A stretch of DNA of 37,453 bases from Bacteroidota bacterium (GTDB lineage: Bacteria > Bacteroidota > Bacteroidia > Chitinophagales > Chitinophagaceae), in assembly GCA_018268105.1 (NCBI GenBank), contig JAFDXG010000093.1, forward strand, positions 1 to 37,453, in the 5' to 3' direction. The stretch's first letter is position 1; every line of letters starts with the position of its first letter. The notes beneath the pieces are model-generated. The model was not told the origin of the DNA, ran no database searches, and saw only the letters and a program-made list of their open reading frames with translations. Both the position numbers and the translations under genes were made by a program. Shown in pieces: positions 17,550-25,862 of this stretch.

Positions 17550-18932
17550 TCAATTTAATACTTTCTTAATGGCATTCATCAATACCTCTTCCACCTCAGG
17601 CGATACAAATGATTGAGTAATTTCATAACCACCCTGAGTATATGCTATCTTAGTACCGATATACCGCGGTCCATACTCTTCATAAGCGGCTGTACAAATA
17701 TGATCATTGGGACGAAGTGCACCTGCAGCCAGTTGATATTCTATAAATGTTTCTCCCGGCAAATTCAAAAGCCATATTTTACCTATTCGCAATACCGATA
17801 CATCTACTTTTTTCCCCGCTTTGCTTCTCTCCATCCATGCAAGCCGTATTGCTGCATCATATTTTTCATTAGGAGTTAAATATTTGTTTTCAAGGGTTGC
17901 TATTAACGAATCGACAATCAGATTCTGCGCAATGGGGAGCGCCACCGGTGTAGTTCTCCAAACAATGTCTTTTTCGGAAACCGGTATTTTCTTAGTTGCG
18001 GCCCATGCTTTTTTCATTGCAGCTTGTATTCTTGCTGCCAATACCGGTCGCATTTTATGGGAACCATTATTATACTTACCTGCTGCAATATTACCACCTG
18101 CGCCGTTAAAATGAATCGTTGGGATACCAATGTTTTTCTCAAATGCATTACGTCCGATGCCTACAAAATCGCAACTTACATCGCCGGTACCATAGTAACT
18201 CTGCGGATGTGTAGCATAATAAGTAAGTGTAGCAACAGGTTTTTCATTATTCCAGAAACTCACACACTTAAGCCAGGGGTCAATCAGACCTTCTGGAGCC
18301 GCAATAGCAGCAGCATCAGTTGAACTACTGTACCGGACAATGACAACCTTTCCATCCTTCCCCAATATACGGCGGTTTGAAGCCACTTTTTCTACTTTAG
18401 CCTGTCCAAATCCTATATGAGTAATATACCGGGCATTCAATACTGCTTTTCTAACAGCAAGGGCTACCTGCTCTATAACCCTGAGATAAAATGAATTATC
18501 AAATCGGGTACCACCCAAACCATATTTTTCTAAAATTCGTTCAACGGTAAAATCACATCTTGGTGCATCATGTTGGTGCAATGCATGAATTGAAACCCGA
18601 TCAGCAGTAGTGCCTGCCGCTTTTGCCAATTGTTCTTTCCACACATCCAATCCTTCATTTGCTATACCTATCCAGTCAACAGCACATAACACAACCGGAC
18701 TTTGTCCGGAAAGGATTACTACCCCCTTTGCACTTAAAGAATCTGTAACCGAGCGGGTATTTGCATAGGCTACCGGAGATCCGATTGGAGGCGAAGCATC
18801 AACAGTAAAGGCTCCTATTTTAATAGATTGTGCATTGCAGTAAATACAAAAAAAGACGAATCCATTTATAAATAAAAAAAGACGAAATACAATTCCAATA
18901 TTTATGTGTAAACTAAGCAGCAACCTGTTCAT
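17550..18932 (-). CDS. Secreted neutral/alkaline ceramidase-like hydrolase
   Basis: A 460-residue protein with an N-terminal hydrophobic signal (IVFRLFLFINGFVFFCIYCNAQ). The mature part resembles the N-terminal domain of neutral ceramidase: IGAFTVDASPPIG start, a zinc-site-like His stretch SIHALHQHDAPRCDF, YYATHPQSYYGTGDVSCDF, and FNGAGGNIAAGKYN. The full ceramidase C-terminal domain is absent, as in many bacterial 'neutral/alkaline non-lysosomal ceramidase N-terminal domain' proteins, whose real substrates are unknown. The His motifs suggest a metal-dependent amidase or esterase. It lies 24 bp upstream of the PVC-type gene and is probably the first gene of the unit 18932 to 12397. A ceramide substrate should not be assumed. 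Confidence 0.8.
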   Translation of the reverse strand: MNRLLLSLHINIGIVFRLFLFINGFVFFCIYCNAQSIKIGAFTVDASPPIGSPVAYANTRSVTDSLSAKGVVILSGQSPVVLCAVDWIGIANEGLDVWKEQLAKAAGTTADRVSIHALHQHDAPRCDFTVERILEKYGLGGTRFDNSFYLRVIEQVALAVRKAVLNARYITHIGFGQAKVEKVASNRRILGKDGKVVIVRYSSSTDAAAIAAPEGLIDPWLKCVSFWNNEKPVATLTYYATHPQSYYGTGDVSCDFVGIGRNAFEKNIGIPTIHFNGAGGNIAAGKYNNGSHKMRPVLAARIQAAMKKAWAATKKIPVSEKDIVWRTTPVALPIAQNLIVDSLIATLENKYLTPNEKYDAAIRLAWMERSKAGKKVDVSVLRIGKIWLLNLPGETFIEYQLAAGALRPNDHICTAAYEEYGPRYIGTKIAYTQGGYEITQSFVSPEVEEVLMNAIKKVLN

Positions 18933-19139
18933 TATAATTTGTAGTTCTAATTTAATCCATTCTTTTCCTTGCGGGAATTATTGAAATTATAAATTTAATC
19001 ATTGCAATTTGATTACGGTAAAATCTTATCCTGTATCACATCATACTTTAAATCACATTAAAATCCCATTTTATCCACATTACAAAAAATTCGGAAACCA
19101 GGGAGTGGAAATAAACTTTTATAATTCTATATTCATGGT

Positions 19140-19331
19140 ATGATTGAAATGTCATCTGAAACCCTGGAATCGAGAATACAGGCTGTAGAAGCCTCTTATG
19201 AAAGGCAATTAAACCTTTTGGGTAAATCAGGTTACGATCACAATCTTACTCTTGCACTTAAGAATGACCTTGACTGGTTATATCGTCAAAGAGTTAAGTT
19301 CCCTGATAACAAAACTTATGCTGAAAGCTGA
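19140..19331 (+). CDS. Small helical hypothetical protein
   Basis: A 63-residue ORF, not recognised. It is charged and almost fully helical by composition (SSETLESRIQAVEASYERQLNLLGKSGYDHNLTLALKNDLDWLYRQR), with no signal or membrane segment; the first 20 residues could form a coiled coil. It runs opposite to its neighbours, with the ceramidase-like gene diverging on the left and the ThuA-like gene converging on the right. Its stop codon (19329-19331) lies inside a 7-bp-period repeat tract, so the last codons are encoded by the repeat. A second possible start is the ATG at 19149. Coding potential is likely but not certain. Confidence 0.45.
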   Translation: MIEMSSETLESRIQAVEASYERQLNLLGKSGYDHNLTLALKNDLDWLYRQRVKFPDNKTYAES

Positions 19332-19374
19332 TTGCTGATAGCTGATACCTGAAAGCTGATACCTGAAAGCTCAT
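19319..19374. repeat. Eight tandem 7-bp words
   Basis: The tract divides exactly into TGCTGAA, AGCTGAT, TGCTGAT, AGCTGAT, ACCTGAA, AGCTGAT, ACCTGAA, AGCTCAT. The 14-bp pair AGCTGATACCTGAA occurs twice without change (19340-19353, 19354-19367). It overlaps the stop of the small ORF at 19140 and ends 15 bp before the stop of the facing ThuA-like gene. Confidence 0.75.
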
Positions 19375-19388
19375 GGCCCCCCAACTCA

Positions 19389-20282
19389 TCACTTCCTGAT
19401 CCTAATTTCATCCTTTCCAGGAAAATCAGCAGGGAGTTTTTGAGTAACTTTACCAGTGGCGGCCCATTCAACTCCTCTTTGCAAAAAAGTAATAAATCCA
19501 GTACACTGTTGCGACTCATTTGCATGACCTAAGGTAGTATGAAATATTCTTCCCTTATCATAACTTATGACCATCATAATAGGTTCATCTCTTCCTGTTC
19601 CCCTTTCTTCTTTAGCACTATATGCGCTTGCTAAAATGGTCATGTGTTCCGCAGGTCCTCTGAGACGGTCATACAACTCATCTTTATTATGCATCCAGCT
19701 ATCAGGCACCCCACGGGTAATAGGGTGATTTTTATCGCGCATATCAATCCTGAAAGCATGAAAAGTTCCATGGCTGCCACCTACACCAGGGCTATTGTCC
19801 CGTACCAGTTTACCGGTACTGTCATAATATACATAAGGTCCATCTTTCTCATTCCGGTTTCCCCATCCGCCCAGTCCGATCATCTTATTATATTCAGTCC
19901 ATTTCGGAAAGGCATTGTCTGCCGCATGAACACTTACCATGCCCCCACCCGAACGCATGTATTTTTCAAAAGCCTGCTGTGTGGACTGCGACCAGTCATC
20001 ACCATTATAATTCATCACTACAGCTTTATATTTTTCAAAATCCGGATTGAAACTTTCCATAGAGGTACCATGTGGCGGTGTAGTAGCTATATCAACAGCA
20101 AATAGTCCTGTTTCCTCCAGGTATGCTTTCATCATCTTTGTAGTCTGCGGCCAATTGCTATGATTATTCTGCCCATCTATAATAAGTACTTTTATCTTAT
20201 GACCTTTCTGTGCAAATACGGGTACTGATAATATCCCTAAAACTGTAATGGCCATTAATAAATTACTGAATATCCTGTACAT
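19389..20282 (-). CDS. Secreted ThuA-like domain protein
   Basis: A 297-residue protein with a signal peptide (MYRIFSNLLMAITVLGILSVPVFAQ) followed by one ThuA domain, a glutamine-amidotransferase-like fold. Family features: IKVLIIDGQNNHSNWPQTTKMMKAYLEETG at the start, YKAVVMNYNGDDWSQSTQQAFEKYMRSGGGMVSVHAADNAFP in the middle, and GRIFHTTLGHANESQQCTGFITFLQRGVEWAATG near the end. ThuA was named for trehalose use in rhizobia, where ThuA/ThuB act in a 3-keto-trehalose route; the biochemical role of secreted homologues is not settled. It faces the small ORF at 19140 and has its own -7 element, so it is not in the transcript of the nearby Moco genes. Its presence strengthens the link to keto-sugar metabolism. 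Confidence 0.88.
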   Translation of the reverse strand: MYRIFSNLLMAITVLGILSVPVFAQKGHKIKVLIIDGQNNHSNWPQTTKMMKAYLEETGLFAVDIATTPPHGTSMESFNPDFEKYKAVVMNYNGDDWSQSTQQAFEKYMRSGGGMVSVHAADNAFPKWTEYNKMIGLGGWGNRNEKDGPYVYYDSTGKLVRDNSPGVGGSHGTFHAFRIDMRDKNHPITRGVPDSWMHNKDELYDRLRGPAEHMTILASAYSAKEERGTGRDEPIMMVISYDKGRIFHTTLGHANESQQCTGFITFLQRGVEWAATGKVTQKLPADFPGKDEIRIRK

Positions 20283-20336
20283 GGGAAAATGATTAATTTG
20301 TTAGTGAATTACTTTCGTGGTTCAATCTAATGCTAT

Positions 20337-20344
20337 CAAACTTA
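20337..20344 (-). promoter_or_regulatory. Bacteroidota-type -7 promoter element for the ThuA-like gene
   Basis: CAAACTTA on the plus strand reads TAAGTTTG on the minus strand, an exact TAnnTTTG. The predicted transcript starts near 20330, about 48 nt before the ATG at 20282. A possible -33 TTG (minus strand of CAA 20361-20363) is 16 bp away, slightly short of the usual spacing. Confidence 0.45.
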
Positions 20345-20390
20345 ATAAAATGTTAGCATACAATATAAGTAGAAATACATTAAAATAAGT

Positions 20391-21302
20391 TCACTCATGC
20401 GCCGAATGTTCCATAATCTTAAACAAATGCAGGATATATGGGAATAATGCATCCATACTTTCACTGGCTCCCCGTGTAGAGCCTGGTAAAGCAAGGATGA
20501 GTGTATTCCCTCTCAAACCGGCTATACTTCTCGACAGCATAGAAAATGGGGTTTGTTCCTGTCCGTAATTCCTGGCGGCTTCAGCAATGCCTGGAATTTC
20601 ACGGTCTAGTAATGGACGAATAGCTTCAGGTGTTACATCTCTTGCAGACAATCCAGTACCCCCTGTAAGAATTATCATATCATATTTTTGATTGTATAAG
20701 GTTTGTACTTTCTCCTGAATCACTTTTACTTCGTCAGGTATTATGCTGTAATCTTTTATTTCAATGCTGAATTTTTCCAGCTTAGCCATGATAGCTTTCC
20801 CCGCTGAATCCTGTTTTTTCCCCGCAGAAATACTATCAGAACAAACAATTACTGCAGCCGAAAGACTCCTGGACAACTGATCATTAAACTGCGATTTACC
20901 GCCTTTTTTCTTAACCAGTTTAATATTTTTAATTTCAATTTCCTTATCAATAGGTTTCAGCATATCGTATATGGTAAGCGCTGCCACTGAAGCTCCGTGC
21001 ATTGCTTCTACCTCAACTCCGGTACGATAAATAGTATGCACTTCAGTTTCAATTATTATATCCAAACCTTCAATAGTGTGTTTAATGGATGCAAACTCCA
21101 CAGGCAGGGGATGGCAATCCGGAATTATATCACTCGTACGTTTAATACCAAACAAACCAGCTATCCGGCTTGCTTCCAGTACATCACCTTTAGGAACAGT
21201 TTTATTTTTAACAGCTTCTATGGTTTTTCCCATGCTCACATGCACAATAGCATGGGCAATGGCGGAACGATGAGTCTTAATTTTACTTGTTATGTCAATC
21301 AT
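20391..21302 (-). CDS. moaCB: Bifunctional molybdenum cofactor protein MoaC-MoaB fusion
   Basis: Two cytoplasmic cofactor enzymes in one 303-residue chain. Residues 1-155 are MoaC (cyclic pyranopterin monophosphate synthase): [35 protein letters not shown] with the conserved Asp and Lys, and KKGGKS. Residues about 160-303 are a MoaB/MogA domain (molybdopterin adenylyltransferase): [36 protein letters not shown] and [20 protein letters not shown]. MoaC works with MoaA on GTP at the first step, while MogA/MoaB acts late, so the fusion joins two non-consecutive steps; such fusions are known in Bacteroidota. It is the last gene of the minus-strand Nar/Moco cluster, 62 bp after moaE. Confidence 0.95.
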   Translation of the reverse strand: MIDITSKIKTHRSAIAHAIVHVSMGKTIEAVKNKTVPKGDVLEASRIAGLFGIKRTSDIIPDCHPLPVEFASIKHTIEGLDIIIETEVHTIYRTGVEVEAMHGASVAALTIYDMLKPIDKEIEIKNIKLVKKKGGKSQFNDQLSRSLSAAVIVCSDSISAGKKQDSAGKAIMAKLEKFSIEIKDYSIIPDEVKVIQEKVQTLYNQKYDMIILTGGTGLSARDVTPEAIRPLLDREIPGIAEAARNYGQEQTPFSMLSRSIAGLRGNTLILALPGSTRGASESMDALFPYILHLFKIMEHSAHE

Positions 21303-21364
21303 TGAAGGATATTTTGGGATTTTTTAATTATTGGTTTAGCAGTTCATACGCTTTCAAAGATAGG

Positions 21365-21808
21365 TCAGGTATTTAACTTCCATTGTGAAGTTTCATTGCT
21401 TAAAATTTCTTTTCCCCAAACAGGCACTTCATTTTTAATTCTTTCTACAATCCATTCACAGGCAGCAATTGCTTCCTTTCGATGGACAGATGAGGTAAAA
21501 ACAAATAAACTGATCTCACCGGACTTTACCAGTCCCAGGCTGTGATAAATATGCATGCAGATCAATGGAAATTTTTTGAAAGCATCTTCCCTGATTTCAT
21601 AAAATTTGTCATCAGCCATTTCCTGATATGATGTATATTCTATAGCAACCACTTCCTGTTCGCCCACCCTGTCGTTTCGAACCTGACCAAGAAACAGGCT
21701 ATGTGCACCAATATTTGTTTTACTGTTATGTTTTGCAATAGCATCTGCTATAAATGGGGGACTGATAGGACCTTCAACAAATACTTTATGCTTTTTTTTG
21801 CTTTCCAT
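21365..21808 (-). CDS. moaE: Molybdopterin synthase catalytic subunit MoaE
   Basis: Large subunit of molybdopterin synthase; with thiocarboxylated MoaD it inserts the two dithiolene sulfurs into precursor Z in the cytoplasm. The 147 residues match the family. Visible motifs: GAHSLFLGQVRND near residue 35, the EYTSYQEMAD segment, SLGLVKSGEISLFVFTSSVHRKEAIAACEWIVERIKNEVPVWGKE, whose HR and late Lys residues belong to the active site. It follows the moeB-rhodanese gene by 24 bp, and its partner moaD is three genes upstream in the reading order, consistent with joint expression. Confidence 0.95.
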   Translation of the reverse strand: MESKKKHKVFVEGPISPPFIADAIAKHNSKTNIGAHSLFLGQVRNDRVGEQEVVAIEYTSYQEMADDKFYEIREDAFKKFPLICMHIYHSLGLVKSGEISLFVFTSSVHRKEAIAACEWIVERIKNEVPVWGKEILSNETSQWKLNT

Positions 21809-21832
21809 TTTTTTGTATTAAAATAACTCAGT

Positions 21833-22960
21833 CTATTTTTTTAAATGTATTTTCAGCTTCCACTCATCTAATCCACCTTTTAAACTATAAGCCCTGCAAT
21901 CAGGATATTTTTCATTAAGCAATTTCAGGGCAGACAAACTTCGTTTTCCTGATTTGCAGATAAACACTATTTTTTCTTTCGAACCAATTGCCGAAATACT
22001 TTCATCAAATCTGCTTAAAGGGATCCGTGAACATGGAAATTCATGAATTACAGGCAATTCATCTGTTTCCCGCACATCAATGATATTTAATTTTTCTTTT
22101 TTAAGGAGCTCATCAAATTCCTCCGTTGAAATTTCATTTGGAAGTTGGGTAATGCCACAAAACCATTCGTAATTAAAGCTTTCAAATGCTTCTTTGGATT
22201 TCGGAAAATTTATATCATTATTATCAGCAGGAGAAACCATACACTCATAATAAATGTTATCGAGCATATTATACGAAACAATGGTATTACATAATGGTCT
22301 GCCAATTCCTGTAATTATTTTTATAGCTTCTGCAGCCTGCATGGTACCAATAATGCCCGGCAATATACCGAGCACACCCGCTTCATTACAGGATGGCACA
22401 GTAGCCGGATCAGGTGGCTGAGGAAAAAGATCACGATAATTAGTACCCGGTGTCCCATCTCTTTCAGGAAAATTAAAAACACCCACCTGTCCTTCAAAAC
22501 GAAGCACGGCTCCATAAATCAGAGGTTTACCCAGCAACACACAGGCATCATTCATCAAATAACGGGTAGCAAAATTATCAGTGCCATCTATCACTACATC
22601 AAATCCCACTATTATATCAAGTGCATTAGCAGTTCCCAGTTTTTTTTCAAATACCGAGAACTGAATTTCAGGATTAAATAATTTTAATTTTTCGGCTGCA
22701 ACTATGGCTTTGGGCTTACCTATATCATCAACTGCAAACAACACCTGCCTTTGCAGGTTGGATAATTCTACTTTATCAAAATCCACAATGCCAATATAAC
22801 CAATGCCTGCCGCTGTTAAATATTGAAGAGCAGGACAACCCAATCCCCCGGCACCAACGACGAGAACTTTTGCGTGGAATAATTTTTCCTGAGCAGCAGT
22901 GCCAAATTCTTTTAGCACTATCTGTCTTTCGTATCTTCTATATGTATTTGATTGCCCCAT
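21833..22960 (-). CDS. moeB: MoeB/ThiF-type adenylyltransferase fused to rhodanese
   Basis: Activates the C-terminal glycine of MoaD by adenylation; the fused rhodanese domain probably supplies the sulfur. I chose ATG 22960 (375 residues, MGQSNTYRRYERQIVL), 10 bp after the moaD stop; the frame stays open to 23035 but would overlap moaD. The ThiF domain (about residues 1-245) shows VLVVGAGGLGCPALQYL, DFDKVELSNLQRQVLF and DGTDNFATRYLMND. PSCNEAGVLG holds the conserved catalytic-region Cys. The rhodanese domain (about 280-370) has IIDVRETDE and active loop FICKSGKRS. The usual first zinc pair CxxC is missing: the position reads NYRDLFP. It sits between moaD and moaE. Confidence 0.93.
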   Translation of the reverse strand: MGQSNTYRRYERQIVLKEFGTAAQEKLFHAKVLVVGAGGLGCPALQYLTAAGIGYIGIVDFDKVELSNLQRQVLFAVDDIGKPKAIVAAEKLKLFNPEIQFSVFEKKLGTANALDIIVGFDVVIDGTDNFATRYLMNDACVLLGKPLIYGAVLRFEGQVGVFNFPERDGTPGTNYRDLFPQPPDPATVPSCNEAGVLGILPGIIGTMQAAEAIKIITGIGRPLCNTIVSYNMLDNIYYECMVSPADNNDINFPKSKEAFESFNYEWFCGITQLPNEISTEEFDELLKKEKLNIIDVRETDELPVIHEFPCSRIPLSRFDESISAIGSKEKIVFICKSGKRSLSALKLLNEKYPDCRAYSLKGGLDEWKLKIHLKK

Positions 22961-22970
22961 TGATTGTACT

Positions 22971-23204
22971 TTATCCACCGGAAAATGGCGGTAGTAAGGC
23001 AATAGTATCTTCATCCATAAGCATTGTATTCTCATGAATGATTTTTTTATTAACTGCCATAAGATACTTAATAGATTCCAATTGAGGATATGTTTTCAAA
23101 AGCAGTTGATATAACTCACCGGTACTTTTAATATCTGTGAATTTCAAACTTCCTTTACCGGTGATATCGGTAATTTGCCCAAAAACAAGAACACTAATTT
23201 CCAT
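22971..23204 (-). CDS. moaD: Molybdopterin synthase sulfur carrier MoaD
   Basis: Small ubiquitin-like sulfur carrier of molybdopterin synthase, 77 residues from the ATG at 23204 (MEISVLVFGQITDITGKG). It ends in PPFSGG, the Gly-Gly tail that MoeB adenylates and that then carries the thiocarboxylate. By homology this start is preferred. A longer frame begins at ATG 23249, which shares one base with the TAA of the upstream gene (TAATG); that coupling could mean translation starts there and adds 15 residues (MHILANYLTEFKNSN). The gene is followed by moeB after 10 bp. The assignment is firm; only the start is open. Confidence 0.92.
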   Translation of the reverse strand: MEISVLVFGQITDITGKGSLKFTDIKSTGELYQLLLKTYPQLESIKYLMAVNKKIIHENTMLMDEDTIALLPPFSGG

Positions 23205-23248
23205 ATTGCTATTTTTGAATTCAGTCAGATAATTTGCTAAAATATGCA

Positions 23249-23851
23249 TTATTCAACCCTGTTAACCTCTATACTTTTAAGCCAAATTACATGACGGATA
23301 CCGGTCTTAATATCATTGTTGGTATTAAGTATCATTGCCCCCCGGTTTACAATAGACAGTCCATTTTCTTCAAAAATCACATAAGTGTTGTCCCCGGTAG
23401 GGTTGTTAAAAATCTCTGACCAGGAAAACGTGGCTTTATATCCATCCGACGCTCTTGCAACTATATAAAAATTCCTGTCTTTATGATTGCGTTGCTTTAC
23501 CTGTGCCTTCTTTAAAATATCCTTCAATAGCACCCCTCTGCTACTGATAGTAGAACTGGTAACCGCACCGGACTGACAAACAATATTAGCGCTGTCAAAA
23601 CCAACAACATTCATCTGCTTTAAAGAGTCAACAGTGAGTGTAAGGGGAAAATTCACTTCACCTGCTATTGTCAGCGTACGGCTTCTATACTTAACACTAT
23701 CTTCATCCGTAGCAGGATGATCATGTGCTGCTTCTGCCGCAACAGGATCCTTATGATCTGCATGATTGTTAATTGTTTTATCACTATTGCCGCAACTTAC
23801 AATTGACATGGCAAGAAATAAGATACCTGTTGTGATATATGCTTTCTTCAT
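23249..23851 (-). CDS. Small sulfite-oxidase-fold (Oxidored_molyb-like) lipoprotein
   Basis: A 200-residue lipoprotein: MKKAYITTGILFLAMSIVSC ends in a lipobox Cys20. Residues 21-50 are a hydrophilic linker rich in His and Asp (NNHADHKDPV, EAAHDHPATDED). From about residue 58 it resembles the molybdopterin-binding domain of the sulfite oxidase family: LTIAGEVNFPLTLTVDSLKQM, a Cys at 92 (NIVCQSG) where the Mo-ligand Cys would be, GVLLKDILKKAQV, IVARASDGYKATFSW, and VIWLKSIEV. It has no twin-Arg signal, although folded Mo-enzymes usually use Tat, so it may carry no cofactor. Its place inside the Moco cluster, overlapping the longest moaD frame by one base, suggests a job linked to nitrate respiration or oxyanion handling. 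Activity is unknown. Confidence 0.75.
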   Translation of the reverse strand: MKKAYITTGILFLAMSIVSCGNSDKTINNHADHKDPVAAEAAHDHPATDEDSVKYRSRTLTIAGEVNFPLTLTVDSLKQMNVVGFDSANIVCQSGAVTSSTISSRGVLLKDILKKAQVKQRNHKDRNFYIVARASDGYKATFSWSEIFNNPTGDNTYVIFEENGLSIVNRGAMILNTNNDIKTGIRHVIWLKSIEVNRVE

Positions 23852-23874
23852 GTGATATAGTTTTGAAATTATCC

Positions 23875-24627
23875 TTATACAAATAATAATTTTATTGATG
23901 CTACTAATAAAACAAATGCCAGTACTTTTCGTAGAAATTCTCCTTTAAATTTCATTGCACCAATATAAGAACCTGTTAGTCCTCCGGCAAATGCAACCAC
24001 AATCATCCAGGCCATATCCGGGCTGAAATGAAAACTACGGGTAAAAAGTCCGGCAAGCCCTGCAATTGAATTAACAAAAATGAATATTGCAGAAACCGCT
24101 GCGGTTTGTTTCATATTTGCCCAATGCAATAATAAAATAACAGGGCTCAATATAATTCCACCACCAATCCCAATCATGCCGGAAAGTATACCAATAATAC
24201 CACCAATAATCAATGAAAGTACAAGGCTTTGCTGATTCTCATTTTTACTTTCATTAAATTTCATTCCTCCAAGCCGTACCACAGAAAACAACAATAAAAT
24301 ACCTAATATTATCTTATACAATTTTGCATCCATCACTATCATGCCACCGATAAATGCCGCAGGAATAGAAGAAATTGCAAATGGCCAAAATAAATTCCAT
24401 CGAAAATGACCGCCCCGATAATACTGAATGAAGGCAGTGAAAGAAACAAAGAGATTTAAAATCAGTGCAGTCGGGCGCATGGTATCCGGGCTAATTGAAA
24501 ACAATGCCATCAATGCCAGGTAACCACTTGCTCCGCCGTGTCCTACTGAGGCATACAACATAGCAACGAGGAACAATAAAACGTAAAAAATGATTTCAGA
24601 ATGCGGTAGCGTTTGAAATAAATCCAT
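23875..24627 (-). CDS. TauE/SafE (UPF0721) family permease
   Basis: A 250-residue integral membrane protein of the sulfite exporter TauE/SafE family. It has about seven to eight hydrophobic segments, arranged as two similar halves: the first with YASVGHGGASGYLALMALF, the second with SGMIGIGGGIILSPVILLLHWANMKQTAAVSAIFIFVNSIAGL, both carrying the family's Gly-rich motif. Members move sulfite, sulfoacetate or other small anions; the substrate here is not known. It starts 35 bp after moeA and is followed 23 bp later by the sulfite-oxidase-fold lipoprotein, so a shared sulfur-oxyanion or molybdate/nitrite role is possible. This is a guess from position. Confidence 0.88.
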   Translation of the reverse strand: MDLFQTLPHSEIIFYVLLFLVAMLYASVGHGGASGYLALMALFSISPDTMRPTALILNLFVSFTAFIQYYRGGHFRWNLFWPFAISSIPAAFIGGMIVMDAKLYKIILGILLLFSVVRLGGMKFNESKNENQQSLVLSLIIGGIIGILSGMIGIGGGIILSPVILLLHWANMKQTAAVSAIFIFVNSIAGLAGLFTRSFHFSPDMAWMIVVAFAGGLTGSYIGAMKFKGEFLRKVLAFVLLVASIKLLFV

Positions 24628-24662
24628 CTATATATTATCAGTTTAAATGAGAAATTTTGTAT

Positions 24663-25838
24663 TTATATAAATTTTAATACCGGTACTATTTCACCCTGAC
24701 TGAAATTTTCTTCTCCTTCTTCAAGTTCAATCAGGCAATTGGCTTGTGCATAAGAATCCATCATATAACTTTCCTGGTGTGGCAGGATGGATACATTTTC
24801 TGAATTTGAAATCCCTTTCAGAAAATATGTTAATCCTGGTTTCTTTGTGTAACTATTTGCCAAAGGCATCATTAATTTTTCATAATATTTTTTTAGGGTA
24901 AAAGATGAGACAGCGTTTACCACATATTCATAAAAGCAGGTCAGCACCGATGCCGGGTTGCCCGGCAAACCGAACACAAGGGTGTCCTTAAATTTTCCAA
25001 AATAAAATGGTTTACCCGGTTTCTGTTTTACTTTGTGAAATATTTTTTTCACACCACATTTTTCAAGTGCTGAAGAAACAAAATCGTAATCGCCTACAGA
25101 AACTCCACCGGTTAAAATCAGAATATCGGATTGCAACCAGTTGCTGATAATTTTTCTTATCTGTTCTTCATCATCATCCACCCAATCAACTGAAACCGGT
25201 GTTATGTTCAATTGTTCCAATGCTGCAATCAACCCAAATGAATTGGACTCATAAATTTTCCCATCTTCAATTGCCTGCCCGGGTTTTATCAACTCTTTTC
25301 CGGTTACAATAATGCTGATAGTTGGCGGAGAAAATATTTTCACTTTTTCAATTCCTATTCCTGCAAGAAAAGAAATTGAAGCAGGCGTAAGCAAATGGTT
25401 TTTATTTAATACAACAGTATCTTTTTTTGTTTGCGAAGCTCTTAACCGTACATTGCTTCCTTTTATTATTTTATCATCTTCAACACGGATATAACTATCA
25501 TTTAAAACAACCTTTTCCTGCATCACCACAGTATCAGTCCCCATCGGCAATGCCGCGCCGGTAAAAATTCGAACAGCCTGGTTTGGTATTAACTCCTGCG
25601 ACAAGTAATTACCTGCCTGAACTTCACCAGTTACCTTAAAATCAGCATGTTTATCCCAGTCATCAAAAGAAAATGCATAACCATCCATTGCAGACTGGTC
25701 AAAAGGTGGTGTATCAATGGGTGCATACACTTCTTCTGCCAATACTAACCCGCATGATTTTATTAAAGGGATTTCTTCAATTTTACTACTACCACAATTT
25801 TCATGAATTAATTTTCTCGCTTCCTGTACTGTTACCAT
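24663..25838 (-). CDS. moeA: Molybdopterin molybdenumtransferase MoeA
   Basis: Inserts molybdate into adenylated molybdopterin to give the active cofactor; cytoplasmic. The 391 residues match the family. Motifs in order: PPFDQSAMDGYAF near residue 42, IFTGAALPMGTDTVVMQE near residue 90, SIIVTGKELIKPGQ near residue 175, LILTGGVSVGDYDFVSSALE near residue 235, and FGLPGNPASVLTCFYEYV near residue 290. It lies 24 bp after the SDR-DUF2867 gene and 35 bp before the TauE/SafE permease, in one minus-strand run. Its adenylated substrate would come from the MoaB/MogA domain of the moaCB product encoded in the same cluster. Confidence 0.95.
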   Translation of the reverse strand: MVTVQEARKLIHENCGSSKIEEIPLIKSCGLVLAEEVYAPIDTPPFDQSAMDGYAFSFDDWDKHADFKVTGEVQAGNYLSQELIPNQAVRIFTGAALPMGTDTVVMQEKVVLNDSYIRVEDDKIIKGSNVRLRASQTKKDTVVLNKNHLLTPASISFLAGIGIEKVKIFSPPTISIIVTGKELIKPGQAIEDGKIYESNSFGLIAALEQLNITPVSVDWVDDDEEQIRKIISNWLQSDILILTGGVSVGDYDFVSSALEKCGVKKIFHKVKQKPGKPFYFGKFKDTLVFGLPGNPASVLTCFYEYVVNAVSSFTLKKYYEKLMMPLANSYTKKPGLTYFLKGISNSENVSILPHQESYMMDSYAQANCLIELEEGEENFSQGEIVPVLKFI

Positions 25839-25862
25839 CCCTTCGGTTATTTAGTTTTAATA

